Shown here one piece after another: positions 24,852-33,490 of a stretch of DNA of 49,221 nt (the first letter of the stretch is position 1; every line of letters begins with the position of its first letter). The notes beneath the pieces are model-generated. The model did no database searches, had not been told where the DNA came from, and saw only the letters and a program-made list of their open reading frames with translations. The stretch lies in contig JAFUFT010000005.1 in NCBI GenBank assembly GCA_017469795.1, positions 1-49,221 of the forward strand, given 5' to 3'. The stretch comes from Oscillospiraceae bacterium. GTDB taxonomy: Bacteria; Bacillota; Clostridia; Oscillospirales; Oscillospiraceae. The position numbers and the translations under genes are program-made.

Positions 24852-26477
24852 TCAATCGCACAGAACGGTGATGATTATCGGGGACAGCCCGGCCTCTCTG
24901 ATGCGGTCAAGATCGGCCTCCATCACCGCCTGCCCTCTGGTGACGGTTTCCCCCTCCCCAACCAGAGGACGGAGCCCTTCGCCGTTGAGCGTAAACGTAT
25001 CCAGGCCCGCCAACAGGAGGATCTCCATGCCGTCTTCGGTTCGGAAGGTCAGCGCATGGCTGGTGTCGGCGATTTCCATGACCACCCCGTCGCAGGGCGC
25101 GAGAATGCGGCCGTTTTCCGGCATGATCCCGATGCAGTTTCCGATCACGCCCGAAGAAAACATCAAGTCTGGGATCTGCTTCATCGGAACGGTCTCTCCT
25201 CCCACGGGGGCTGTGAGCGGGAGGACAGTCCGGTCGTGACTGCTGCCGACCAGCAGCGCTTCTCCCGCTTCGACTCTTCCGGGTTTCTTTTTGCTCAGGC
25301 GCTTAAAGGCGGAGGAACGCCAGGCCGCAGCCTGGTCGTCCGGAAGCTCCACCTCAAAGCACAGTTCCTCCTCCCGGTACAGGGTCTTTGTGATCAGGTA
25401 GCCCCCGATGTAGCTGATGATCAGCGCCGCAAGATACATAAGAACGCTCCTTACCGATCCGCCCGGCCCGGCAGTCATCACGAAGGCACCCAGCAGACCC
25501 GACGGGCCCCAGGTGGTGGAGGCCACCTGCGTAGCCATGATAAAGGCGCCGCCGAAGCCTGCGCCAAGTCCTGCTGTAAGAAACGGCTTCCCCAGCGGCA
25601 GCGTGACCCCGTAGATCAGCGGCTCTCCCACGCCCAGCAGGCCGGCCGGCAGCGCGCCGGAAATCACCGAACAGAGATTATTATTCCCGACCTTTTTTGC
25701 CTTCCGCCAAAGCGCAAAGGCCGCGCCAACCTGGCCCGCTCCCGCCATGGCGAGGGCGGGATAGAGCGTGACATACCCAAGTTCCTGCAGCTGAACGCTG
25801 TAGAGCGCCACAAGCCCGTGGTGCATGCCAGTGGCTACCATTGGGAGGAAAACCGCCGCCGCAAAGTAGCCCGAGACCGCACGGATCAAGGTGTTTTCGG
25901 ACAGGCAGGCTCTGCTGAAAAGCCACACGATGCCGCCGGAGGCATAGCCGAACAGCGGCATGATGAAGACGATATAAGGGATCACACACAGGAACATGGT
26001 GAGCAGCGGTGTGAAAACCACATCAATGGAAGCGGGCATGACAGAGCGTATCGTTTTTTCCACAAAGGCGATCAGAAGCGCTCCGGCAATGACAGCCAGC
26101 ACGCCTCCCTTTCCGCTGCAGAGAACGGAGTCCAGCGGGATCGCGCTGTTGTAAAGTCCCATAATGGAGGCGATCTGGTTGATGCCGTCCAGAGACGTGA
26201 TCATACCCAGCATGCCGCCCAGAATAGGCGTCCCGCCGAACCGCTCCGCCGCACGGTATCCCGCCCAGGCGGTCAGAAAGGTCATCATGGCGGTGTTGAT
26301 CAGCGTCAGGATCTGATGAATGAAGGCCCAAACGTTGTGCTCTGCAAATCCCGGCACCGCCTGAGAGATGAGGGATGCAACCCCTCCGCAGAGTCCGGCG
26401 GTGATGATGCCGGGAAGCAGTGGGATAAAAATATCTCCGATCACGCGCATGGCGGTCCTGATTCTGTTCTGTTTCAT
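24852..26477 (-). CDS. PTS-like EIIC-EIIA protein lacking EIIB and the EIIA active histidine
   Basis: The 541-residue product starts directly with a PTS EIIC membrane domain of the glucose/sucrose/N-acetylmuramate type (residues 1 to about 360; about ten hydrophobic segments, GMHHGL, LLGVGEPLIYGVTLPLGKPF). A short linker leads to an EIIA(Glc)-like domain (about 395-541). The usual EIIB domain with its phosphocysteine is absent. In EIIA the assisting His is present (TSHALTF, His474) but the phosphoryl-accepting His, 15 residues later in the VHFGIDT motif, is Leu489 (LLLAGLDTF). Phosphotransfer through this protein is therefore unlikely. The ATG overlaps the stop of the PP2C gene by four bases, tying the two together. 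A sensor or facilitator role is inferred. Confidence 0.88.
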   Translation of the reverse strand: MKQNRIRTAMRVIGDIFIPLLPGIITAGLCGGVASLISQAVPGFAEHNVWAFIHQILTLINTAMMTFLTAWAGYRAAERFGGTPILGGMLGMITSLDGINQIASIMGLYNSAIPLDSVLCSGKGGVLAVIAGALLIAFVEKTIRSVMPASIDVVFTPLLTMFLCVIPYIVFIMPLFGYASGGIVWLFSRACLSENTLIRAVSGYFAAAVFLPMVATGMHHGLVALYSVQLQELGYVTLYPALAMAGAGQVGAAFALWRKAKKVGNNNLCSVISGALPAGLLGVGEPLIYGVTLPLGKPFLTAGLGAGFGGAFIMATQVASTTWGPSGLLGAFVMTAGPGGSVRSVLMYLAALIISYIGGYLITKTLYREEELCFEVELPDDQAAAWRSSAFKRLSKKKPGRVEAGEALLVGSSHDRTVLPLTAPVGGETVPMKQIPDLMFSSGVIGNCIGIMPENGRILAPCDGVVMEIADTSHALTFRTEDGMEILLLAGLDTFTLNGEGLRPLVGEGETVTRGQAVMEADLDRIREAGLSPIIITVLCD

Positions 26478-27775
26478 GGCTTATCTCCTATGACGGCCCG
26501 CTCAGGACAAGCGGCCGGAGGCCCTAAATAGCGGAAGCTCAGCATCGTGATGTCGTCAAACTGCTCCGCCCCGTCCACAAAGCGGTTGATCTCCTGCGTC
26601 ACGTTTTCAAGGACCTGCTCCGGCTGTGCGTCCGGGTCCCGGTTCAGGGCTGAGAGCATGCGCTCGGTGCCGAACAGTTCTCTTTGCCCGTTCGTTGCCT
26701 CCGCAACCCCGTCTGTGTACACAAAAAAGCTGTCGCCCGTGTGCATCTCAAACGCATGCTGCCGGAACGGGATATCCTTTATGGTACCGACCGGCATGGA
26801 ATGCCGGTAAACCTGAAGTTCGTAGAGGCCGCCGGCTCGGCGCAGCACCGGATGCTCGTGACCGGCGTTCGCCGCGATTCCCTTCCCCGTGGAGATTTCA
26901 AGCACGGCGCACCACACGGTTACGAAAAAGTCCGCGTCATTGCTCTCACAGAGCTGGTTGTTCACACTGAACAGGGCAGCCGCCGGATCTTTCCCGTTCT
27001 GCAGCTCGGACTTGATCAGCACCCGGGTCACCATCATCAGCAGCGCTGCGGGCACGCCCTTTCCGGATACGTCTGCCATGACAAACCCGATGTGGTCATC
27101 GTCGATCATAAAGAAATCATAAAAGTCACCGCCCACTTCCTTGGCCGGCGTCATGCTGGCGTACAGGCAGAACTCTTTCCGGTCCGGGAAGGGCGGGAAC
27201 AATCTGGGCAGCTGGCTGTTCTGGATCTGACTGGCCATGTCGAGTTCCGCACCGATCCGCTCCTTCTCTGCGGTGACCCGCTTAATCTGCTCGATGTACA
27301 GACTGGTTCTGACGGACTGTTTGGCAAAGCATTCCGCCAGGACCTCAATTTCATCTCCGGTCCTGTACGCATTTTCCATCACGAACTGCCTGTTCCGGAC
27401 GCCCAGAGACGCCACACGCCGGGTTATGGTGTTCAGTGGGTCCGTGATCCGGCTTGCGATGGAGAACGCGGAGGCAAGCCCCGCGGCCACGATCAAGGCC
27501 ACCAAAAGCATCAGGATGTTCCGGGCGTGGAACATTTCCCTGTGAAACGTGGCGGCCGCTTCGCTCCGGATGCTTTCATACTGGTCCTCCAGACCATTTT
27601 CAATATAGATCTGTTTCTGCGCCTCATAGGTGTCGTTCACCAGCCGCTCCACTCTGTTCGACTGGTAAAAAAACACTGCCGTATAGGCAGCGATCATCAG
27701 GACGATCGTGATCAACAGCATGCTGAATATCTTGATACGGATTCCGCCTGTGAAGATTCTCCTCATTTTTTCCAT
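26474..27775 (-). CDS. Membrane HAMP-PP2C (SpoIIE/RsbU-type) phosphatase
   Basis: The 433-residue product has an N-terminal membrane helix (FSMLLITIVLMIAAYTAVFF), a short outside loop of about 60 residues, a second helix (ILMLLVALIVAAGLASAF), a HAMP linker (SRITDPLNTITRRV) and a coiled coil. The SpoIIE-type PP2C domain follows, with AKEVGGDFYDFF, ADVSGKGVPAAL, FVYTDGVAEA and FDDITML supplying the metal-binding Asp residues. Such enzymes dephosphorylate anti-sigma antagonist proteins or similar targets in response to an outside signal. The start at 27775 has GGGAGG upstream; the longer frame overlaps the promoter. It is coupled to the PTS-like gene. Confidence 0.93.
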   Translation of the reverse strand: MEKMRRIFTGGIRIKIFSMLLITIVLMIAAYTAVFFYQSNRVERLVNDTYEAQKQIYIENGLEDQYESIRSEAAATFHREMFHARNILMLLVALIVAAGLASAFSIASRITDPLNTITRRVASLGVRNRQFVMENAYRTGDEIEVLAECFAKQSVRTSLYIEQIKRVTAEKERIGAELDMASQIQNSQLPRLFPPFPDRKEFCLYASMTPAKEVGGDFYDFFMIDDDHIGFVMADVSGKGVPAALLMMVTRVLIKSELQNGKDPAAALFSVNNQLCESNDADFFVTVWCAVLEISTGKGIAANAGHEHPVLRRAGGLYELQVYRHSMPVGTIKDIPFRQHAFEMHTGDSFFVYTDGVAEATNGQRELFGTERMLSALNRDPDAQPEQVLENVTQEINRFVDGAEQFDDITMLSFRYLGPPAACPERAVIGDKP

Positions 27776-27824
27776 AGCTGCCTCCCGGGATGAAATAAAA
27801 GGGTCTTTCTGTTCTCTTGGTTTT

Positions 27825-27853
27825 ATTTTACTAAAAGAATGCTTAAAAGACAA
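27825..27853 (-). promoter_or_regulatory. Promoter of the PP2C/PTS-like pair
   Basis: Minus strand: TTGTCT at 27848-27853, 17-base spacer, TAAAAT at 27825-27830, about 50 bases before the start at 27775. Confidence 0.6.
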
Positions 27854-27917
27854 GTTTTTTGAGCGCCATGTTCCCCGATTCTTTCCGTTTTCAAGTCATA
27901 TTTTGTTTCACATAGAA

Positions 27918-28030
27918 AATTGGAGTTTGTCTACTTTATTCTCCTGTTTTTTAGACGCACTCCCGAGCGTGGGAACGAAACGGGATTGGCCGATGGAGGC
28001 TTCCCGAAAAGAACTATACAAATTCCAATT
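27918..28030. repeat. Palindromic repeat element, copy A (113 bp)
   Basis: The ends are inverted repeats (AATTGGAGTTTGT and ACAAATTCCAATT). The interior shares with copy B (32272-32383) the blocks TTATTCTCC, CCCGAGCGT and GGAACGAAACGGGATTGGCCG, then GGAGGC and AAAGAACT. The two copies differ at the tips, where the differences keep base pairing. No protein is encoded. It lies between alr and the PP2C promoter. Confidence 0.8.
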
Positions 28031-28041
28031 ATCAGCACAGA

Positions 28042-28079
28042 GCAGGAGGCATCTGCGTTTTCACGCAGTTGCCTCCTGC
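28042..28079 (-). terminator. Hairpin after alr
   Basis: A 9-bp outer stem GCAGGAGGC/GCCTCCTGC encloses a second stem CTGCGT/ACGCAG, 21 bases past the alr stop. There is no good T-run on the minus strand. Confidence 0.6.
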
Positions 28080-28100
28080 ATATCTTACATTGTGCCGCGG

Positions 28101-29276
28101 TCACACGATATACTGCATCGTGTCCACCGCTTCTCCATCCCGGAAATAGATCCGCGGCACGCGTTTGCTGATGCCGCACACCAGCTCGTAGGAAATCGTC
28201 CCCAGCTGATCCGCCCAGCCGTCCCAGGTGTTTTCCTCCGTGCCGTCCCGGCCGATCACTGTCACCGTATCCCCCACCTTCGCCTCCGGGATGTCCGTCA
28301 CATCGATCATGCACATATCCATGCAGATCCGCCCGATCTGGGGTGCCCGTCTCCCGCGGAGCAGGAAGGACGTCTGATTGCTCAGACGCCGGGGCAGACC
28401 GTCTGCGTAGCCGATGGGACACACGGCGATGACCCGCTCCTCCGGCGTCTGGTAGGTCCGGCCGTAGCTCACCGACGCACCCGCCGGGAAGGTCCGGATG
28501 GCGGCGATGGTGGTCTTCAGGGACATCAGCGGACGCAGATCCGCCATGCCCCGGAGATCCCCGCTGGGGTCCAGGCCGTAGGTGGCGATCCCCGGCCGGA
28601 TCATGTCGTGGGCATATTCCGGATAGGCGATGGACGCGCCGCTGTTGGCGCAGTGAACGATCTCCGGCCGGACTCCCCGCTCCTCCAGTGTTCTTACCAC
28701 CGACAGGAACCGGTCGTGCTGGAGCCGGGTATAGGCGTCCTCCGCAGGCGTATCCGACACCGCAAAGTGCATGAAGATCCCCTCGGTATGGAGGTTTGGC
28801 AGTCCCGCCAGCTCCAGAAGCTCCGGCACCGTTTCCGGCCGGTCATAGGCAAAGAAACCCAGCCGACCCATGCCCGTGTCAATTTTCATGTGGATCTTCA
28901 GAGACAGTCCCGTCCCCGCCAGCGCCCCGGACAGGGCTCGGCCGTATTCCAGGCTGTGCACCTCCTGGGTGATGTGAAGGGCCGCCTCTTCCCGGGCAAA
29001 CTCCGGAGGCGTATACCCCAGAATCAGAATGGGCAGCGCAATGTCCGCCCGCCGCAGCTGCAGGGCCTCCTCAAAATTGGACACCGCCAGATACCCTGCG
29101 CCTAAGCGCTCCAGTTCCCGGGCCACCGGCACCGCGCCGTGGCCGTAGGCGTCCGCCTTCACGACCCCCAGGAACCGGCAGCCCTCAGGCAGATGCTCCG
29201 TCAGAGTCTCCACGTTGTGCCGGAGATTGCTCAGATCCACCTCCGTCCAGGTCCGTTTCAGCAGTTTGGTTTTCAT
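28101..29276 (-). CDS. alr: Alanine racemase
   Basis: The 391-residue PLP enzyme interconverts L- and D-alanine for peptidoglycan. VVKADAYGHGA carries the PLP-lysine, IHMKIDTGMGRLGF, HCANSGASI, MIRPGIATYGL and GASVSYGRTY (catalytic Tyr region) are all present, and GRICMDMCMID is near the end. The start at 29276 (MKTKLLKRTWTEVDLSNLRHN) has GAAGGCGG upstream; a longer frame upstream is not supported. The start lies 92 bases inside the 3' end of the upstream lipoprotein gene, an unusually long overlap. Confidence 0.95.
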   Translation of the reverse strand: MKTKLLKRTWTEVDLSNLRHNVETLTEHLPEGCRFLGVVKADAYGHGAVPVARELERLGAGYLAVSNFEEALQLRRADIALPILILGYTPPEFAREEAALHITQEVHSLEYGRALSGALAGTGLSLKIHMKIDTGMGRLGFFAYDRPETVPELLELAGLPNLHTEGIFMHFAVSDTPAEDAYTRLQHDRFLSVVRTLEERGVRPEIVHCANSGASIAYPEYAHDMIRPGIATYGLDPSGDLRGMADLRPLMSLKTTIAAIRTFPAGASVSYGRTYQTPEERVIAVCPIGYADGLPRRLSNQTSFLLRGRRAPQIGRICMDMCMIDVTDIPEAKVGDTVTVIGRDGTEENTWDGWADQLGTISYELVCGISKRVPRIYFRDGEAVDTMQYIV

Positions 29277-29850
29277 GTTCTTCCGCCTTCTTTTGCATTG
29301 TAAAATCCCGGATCTCACAGAACACCAGCACATGCTCCCCGTCTGTGATCTCCGCCCGCACCGGCGTCTGTCCCGACAGCCAGGTGACGATCTCCAGCTG
29401 CCGGCCGCCGTAGCCCAGCAGATAGTGGACCTGCTCCAGATCCCCGTCCTTTCCGGCGGAGCGGATATAGCCCTCGCTCCATGCCCGGGAGAGCAGATAC
29501 GGCGCCGCCATGGGGGAAATGGGCCGGCTCTCGAACTGCTCCACCGCCAGGATGGTGTCGTCATAGGACACCTGGGCGTCCTCCCCGCCCACAAGGGCGC
29601 TGACGCCCCTCGCCAGCTCCGGTTCCAGGATCATCATGGAAGCTGATCCCGGCGTATCCGCCCAGCAGTCCAGCGTGTAGTCCCGGGTGTAATCCCCGAA
29701 ATCCACCGTCAGCTCCAGCGTGAACCGGCAGCCTCCCGCCTCCATCAGCGCAGTCCGCAGGGACACCGGAGCCTGCGCCTGTTCCTTTGCCGCTCCGCAG
29801 GCGCAAAGCAGAAGCAGCAGCATCATTGGTACGGCAGTTTTCAGCCGCAC
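29185..29850 (-). CDS. Hypothetical lipoprotein
   Basis: The 221-residue product starts at a GTG (29850) with GGAGG ten bases upstream and has a lipoprotein signal (VPMMLLLLLCACGAAK). The mature part resembles LolA/outer-membrane-lipoprotein-carrier-like or YfaP-like small beta proteins only loosely (FTLELTVDFGDYTRDYTLDCWAD), so the family is not assigned. The last 30 residues (ETDLDGGGSEQSPAQRGDSD) are encoded in the alr overlap and look unstructured, suggesting the stop was lost and the frame extended. It lies 15 bases after nnrD on the same strand. Confidence 0.7.
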   Translation of the reverse strand: MRLKTAVPMMLLLLLCACGAAKEQAQAPVSLRTALMEAGGCRFTLELTVDFGDYTRDYTLDCWADTPGSASMMILEPELARGVSALVGGEDAQVSYDDTILAVEQFESRPISPMAAPYLLSRAWSEGYIRSAGKDGDLEQVHYLLGYGGRQLEIVTWLSGQTPVRAEITDGEHVLVFCEIRDFTMQKKAEEHENQTAETDLDGGGSEQSPAQRGDSDGASA

Positions 29851-29865
29851 AGATCCGATCCTCCG

Positions 29866-31371
29866 TTATCTCAGGATTTCGGACAACGCCTCGATCATGT
29901 CCGAGGGCAGCATGCTCCGCTCCCCCAGACGCGCCGCGCACCGGTCTCCGGCCGCGCCGTGGATCCAGACCGCAGCCGCCGCGGCGCGCTCCGGTTCCAT
30001 GCCCTGCCCCAAAAGGCAGGCGAGGATTCCCGACAGCACGTCGCCGCTGCCTCCGGTGGCCATGCCGGAATTCCCGGTGGAATTCACATAGACCGTTCCC
30101 TCCGGGCGGGCCGTCACCGTCCGGTGGCCCTTGTAAACGACCACCGCACCGGTCCGCACAGCCATTTCCCGCGCAGCGCTGATCCGGTCCGCGCCGGTCT
30201 CGCCGCCGATCCTGCGGAACTCCCCGGCGTGGGGCGTCAGCACCACCGGACCCCTGGCCCTGTCCAATCTATACATATGCCCGGAGAGTACATTTATGCC
30301 ATCAGCATCCAGGAGGACCGGACACTCCGCCGCCTCCAGCACCCCTTCGACGACCTCCGCCGTGTCGGCGCTGCGGCCGATCCCGGGGCCGATCAGGCAG
30401 GCATCCATATCGGGAAGCCGCCTGCGGATCTCCGTCAGAGCTTTCCGGGAAAACTGCCCCGCCTCGTTGGCGGGCAGCGGAAACACCACCGGCTCCTCCA
30501 GCTTCCCCGCCAGGATCGGGTACACCGGCTCCGGCACGCCCAGATACACCAGTCCCGCGCCGGTCCGCAACGCAGCTTTCGCCGCCAATGCCGCCGCGCC
30601 GGTAAAGCCCACGGAGCCGCACAGCAGGAGGATCTTTCCGAAATCGCCCTTATGGCTCTCCCGCCGCCGCGCCGGCAGCCAGGACCTCACCAGCGTTTCC
30701 GTCACATATTCCCCGCCGTGGATCACCCGATCCTTTGCCGCCGCAGGGATGCCGATGTCGTGGACGACCAGCCGCCCGGTATACTCCGTGCCCGGGGGCA
30801 GGAGCTGGCCGGTCTTGGGCAGATTGAAGGTGACGGTCACGTCTGCCTTAACGGCGCATCCCAGCACGGCGCCGCTGTCGGCGGAGATGCCGCTGGGAAT
30901 ATCGCAGGCGAGGACCGGAATTCCGCTTCCGTTCACCGTCTCGATCAGTTCCGCGTATTTCCCGCCCACGGGCCGGCTCAGGCCGGTGCCGAACAGGGCG
31001 TCTACAATCAGATCCCAATTCTCCCGGAGGATCCCGGGGCCTTCGTAATCCGTCAGATCCGCTCCGGCTTTCCGGAGCCGTTCCAGCATGACACAGCTGT
31101 CCGCCGAGAGCTTCTCCCGATCTCCGACCATGCAGCAGGCCGCGGGATATCCTGCCTCCTGCAGAAGCGCTGCGATGCCGATGCCGTCCCCGCCGTTGTT
31201 GCCGCTGCCGCAGAGCACGAGAGCCCTGCCCGCCGTGCCGGCAAGCATCTCCAGCGCTGCCGCCGTGGCCCCGGCCGCTGCCCGGAGCATCAGGGTTTCG
31301 CCGGGAATTCCCATCTCCTGTATTGCAATGCGGTCCATTTCCCGCATGGCCTCGCTGCCGGAAAATCTCAT
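29866..31371 (-). CDS. nnr: Bifunctional NAD(P)H-hydrate epimerase / ADP-dependent dehydratase
   Basis: The 501-residue product has an N-terminal YjeF_N epimerase domain (residues 1-210; LCGSGNNGGDGIGIAALL, IVDALFGTGLSRPVGG, DIPSGISADSG) and a C-terminal ribokinase-like dehydratase domain (about 225-501; LLLCGSVGFTGAAALAA, ACLIGPGIGRS, LDADGINVL, LTPHAGEF, NSTGNSGMATGGSGDVLSGI). It repairs hydrated NADH and NADPH. The start at 31371 has AAGGGGA upstream and overlaps the stop of the DUF6106 gene by four bases (ATGA). Confidence 0.95.
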   Translation of the reverse strand: MRFSGSEAMREMDRIAIQEMGIPGETLMLRAAAGATAAALEMLAGTAGRALVLCGSGNNGGDGIGIAALLQEAGYPAACCMVGDREKLSADSCVMLERLRKAGADLTDYEGPGILRENWDLIVDALFGTGLSRPVGGKYAELIETVNGSGIPVLACDIPSGISADSGAVLGCAVKADVTVTFNLPKTGQLLPPGTEYTGRLVVHDIGIPAAAKDRVIHGGEYVTETLVRSWLPARRRESHKGDFGKILLLCGSVGFTGAAALAAKAALRTGAGLVYLGVPEPVYPILAGKLEEPVVFPLPANEAGQFSRKALTEIRRRLPDMDACLIGPGIGRSADTAEVVEGVLEAAECPVLLDADGINVLSGHMYRLDRARGPVVLTPHAGEFRRIGGETGADRISAAREMAVRTGAVVVYKGHRTVTARPEGTVYVNSTGNSGMATGGSGDVLSGILACLLGQGMEPERAAAAAVWIHGAAGDRCAARLGERSMLPSDMIEALSEILR

Positions 31372-31889
31372 TTGTCCATCCCCTTTATCCGGGACCGGAG
31401 GTATTTCGCCATGGCCTCCCGGAGCTTCGGCGAGGGCTGGATCACCACGAAGGAGAACTGTCCGTCCTGCTTTTCGCAGATGAAGAACCACCGGCCCGCC
31501 GCGTTCTTGGAGCTGGAAAAGTCCAACACCTCCGAGACCTTGTAATCCTTCGTCTCCGGTTCATACTCCGCAGTGTAGGGCGCCATGACCCGGATCTGCC
31601 GCTGGTTGATCTCCAGCTTCCGCTCCCGCTTGCGCTTGGCCATGATCTTGTCCACGTCCAGGTCCCCGTTGGTGAAGGAATACTCATACTCCACATACTG
31701 GAACCGGACTCCCAGATAGACCGCAAAGCCGATGATCAGGATCAGGACGGTGCTGATAAACGGCACCACCAACCAAACCAGAATGATCACCGCCAGCCCC
31801 ACCAGGATCATCGCCGCTATCAGCAGCAGATTCCACACGGTCTTCCGCCGGACCACCATTTCTTCCACAAAAATATCGTCTTCGTACAT
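31368..31889 (-). CDS. DUF6106 family membrane protein
   Basis: The 173-residue product has two adjacent membrane helices near the N-terminus (LLLIAAMILVGLAVIILVWLV and PFISTVLILIIGFAVYLG). A cytoplasmic domain of about 110 residues follows, beginning VEYEYSFTNGDLDVDKI with a basic KRKRERK stretch, and ending FSFVVIQPSPKLREAM. This matches the DUF6106 family of clostridia, whose function is unknown. It heads the minus-strand run DUF6106-nnr-lipoprotein-alr with coupled starts. Confidence 0.8.
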   Translation of the reverse strand: MYEDDIFVEEMVVRRKTVWNLLLIAAMILVGLAVIILVWLVVPFISTVLILIIGFAVYLGVRFQYVEYEYSFTNGDLDVDKIMAKRKRERKLEINQRQIRVMAPYTAEYEPETKDYKVSEVLDFSSSKNAAGRWFFICEKQDGQFSFVVIQPSPKLREAMAKYLRSRIKGMDK

Positions 31890-31980
31890 AGAGATCCCTC
31901 ATTTTCAACAGGTTTTCATCCCCGGTATTTTCTGTGTTTGTTCATTATATTCGATTTTCCCCGGTCCGTCAATTTTTTGG

Positions 31981-32009
31981 TTGCAAGTTTCAAAAAACTG
32001 TGCTATGAT
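31981..32009 (+). promoter_or_regulatory. Promoter of the pheST T-box leader
   Basis: TTGCAA at 31981-31986, 17-base spacer, TATGAT at 32004-32009. Confidence 0.7.
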
Positions 32010-32015
32010 GCTCAT

Positions 32016-32262
32016 TGCATAAGAAAAACGCGATGATCGGGCCGTCCGAAGTCACGGAGAAATACACCAGAGAGGGCAGGGTGCTGGAAACTGCCTGTAT
32101 TTCAGATGGAGGGCTTTCTCCCGGGAGCTGCCTCGTGAACAGATAGTAGCGTGTGCCGGGTTGTGCCGTTATCCACGAAAAGAGCGCCTTGTCTGAGGCG
32201 AATTGCGGGTGGTACCGCGGAAGGATCTCCTTTCGTCCCCTTGTGGACGGAGGGTTTTTTGT
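32016..32262 (+). promoter_or_regulatory. T-box riboswitch upstream of pheS
   Basis: The leader has an AGAGAG block with a following hairpin (GGCAGGGTGCTGGAAACTGCC, 32074-32094) and a candidate Phe specifier TTC at about 32101-32103. The T-box GGGTGGTACCGCG lies at about 32209-32221. A terminator hairpin (CTCC..GTCC with GGACGGAG) ends in TTTTTTGTTTT. Uncharged tRNA-Phe would favour the antiterminator and pheST expression. The specifier is inferred from position and target genes. Confidence 0.92.
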
Positions 32263-32271
32263 TTTGTCTGC

Positions 32272-32383
32272 AAATCGGAGTTCATCTACCTTATTCTCCC
32301 GTTTTTAGACACCCCCGAGCGTAGGAACGAAACGGGATTGGCCGCCGGAGGCCTCCCAGAAAGAACTCCACAAACTCCGATTT
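32272..32383. repeat. Palindromic repeat element, copy B (112 bp)
   Basis: The ends are AAATCGGAGTT and AACTCCGATTT. The interior matches copy A (27918-28030) at roughly four of five positions, including GAGCGTAGGAACGAAACGGG. It starts nine bases after the T-run of the pheST T-box terminator and lies wholly between the leader and the pheS ribosome-binding site, so it is part of the pheST mRNA. Confidence 0.8.
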
Positions 32384-32429
32384 ACCCCAACCATATACAG
32401 ACCACATTGATATAAAAGGAGAAGCGACT

Positions 32430-33473
32430 ATGAAGCAACAACTGGAAGCCATTGAGAAAAAGGCGCTGGATGCCTTCGCCGCCGCGTCGGACCCCACGGA
32501 GCTGGAGTCCCTGCGGGTGAAATTCCTGGGCAAGAAGGGCGAGCTCACCGCCGTGCTGAAGATGATGGGTTCCCTGACTCCGGAGGAGCGGCCGGTGATG
32601 GGCCAGATGGCCAATCAGGTCCGCGCCGCCATCGAAAAGGATCTGGAGGAGAAGAAGCAGAAGCTGGCCGCCAAGGCCCTGGATCTGAAGCTCCGCTCCG
32701 AGGCTCTGGACGTGACCATGCCCGGCACGGAGGTGCCCCTGGGCCACAAGCATCCCATGTCCATCGTCCTCGACGAGATGAAGGAGATCTTCATCGGCAT
32801 GGGCTTTGACGTGGTGGACGGCCCGGAGGTGGAGCTGGAGAGCTACAACTTCACCAAGCTCAACACCCCCGCGGGACATCCCGCCCGGGACCGGCAGGAC
32901 ACCTTCTATACCACCGAGGACGACACCGTCCTCCTGCGGACCCAGACCTCTCCCATGCAGATCCGGGTCATGGAGACCAGAAAGCCCCCCATCCGCATCA
33001 TCTCCCCTGGTCGGGTCTACCGGAAGGACGAGGTGGACGCCACCCACAGCCCCATGTTCCATCAGATGGAGGGGCTGGTCATCGACAAGGGCATCACCAT
33101 GGCGGATCTGAAGGGCAGCCTCACCCAGATGGTCAAGCTCCTCTACGGGGAGGACAGCGTGGTCCGCTTTCGTCCTCACCACTTCCCCTTCACCGAGCCC
33201 AGCTGCGAGGTGGACGTGCGGTGCTTCAAGTGCCGGGGTGAGGGCCAGATCGACGGCCACACCTGCTCCACCTGCCACGGCGAGGGCTGGATCGAGATCC
33301 TGGGCGCCGGCATGGTGCATCCCGCCGTGCTGGAGGGCTGCGGCATCGATCCCAAGGAGTACTCCGGCTTTGCCTTCGGCTGCGGCGTGGAGCGCATGAC
33401 CATGAACCGGTTCGCCATCAACGACCTGCGTCTGATCTTCGAGAACGACGTGCGGTTCCTGAATCAGTTCTGA
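32430..33473 (+). CDS. pheS: Phenylalanyl-tRNA synthetase alpha subunit
   Basis: The 347-residue product has an N-terminal coiled coil (1-90) and the class II catalytic core with HPMSIVLDEMKEIFIGMGF, TQTSPMQIRVM, ISPGRVYRKDEVDATHSPMFHQMEGL (motif 2), FRPHHFPFTEPS and FAFGCGVERMTMNRF (motif 3). A CxxC...CxxC pair (CFKCRGEGQ, CSTCHGEGW) is inserted before GAGMVHP, a feature seen in other clostridial PheS. It charges tRNA-Phe as an alpha2beta2 enzyme with PheT. AAAGGAG precedes the ATG. Confidence 0.97.
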   Translation: MKQQLEAIEKKALDAFAAASDPTELESLRVKFLGKKGELTAVLKMMGSLTPEERPVMGQMANQVRAAIEKDLEEKKQKLAAKALDLKLRSEALDVTMPGTEVPLGHKHPMSIVLDEMKEIFIGMGFDVVDGPEVELESYNFTKLNTPAGHPARDRQDTFYTTEDDTVLLRTQTSPMQIRVMETRKPPIRIISPGRVYRKDEVDATHSPMFHQMEGLVIDKGITMADLKGSLTQMVKLLYGEDSVVRFRPHHFPFTEPSCEVDVRCFKCRGEGQIDGHTCSTCHGEGWIEILGAGMVHPAVLEGCGIDPKEYSGFAFGCGVERMTMNRFAINDLRLIFENDVRFLNQF

Positions 33474-33490
33474 GAGAGGAGAGACGCAAG

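Noticed and set aside
24819..26531. 570-codon plus-strand frame opposite the PTS-like gene
   Set aside because: Composition is Arg/His/Gln-rich and motif-free; the minus strand encodes a clear EIIC-EIIA protein with coupled neighbours.
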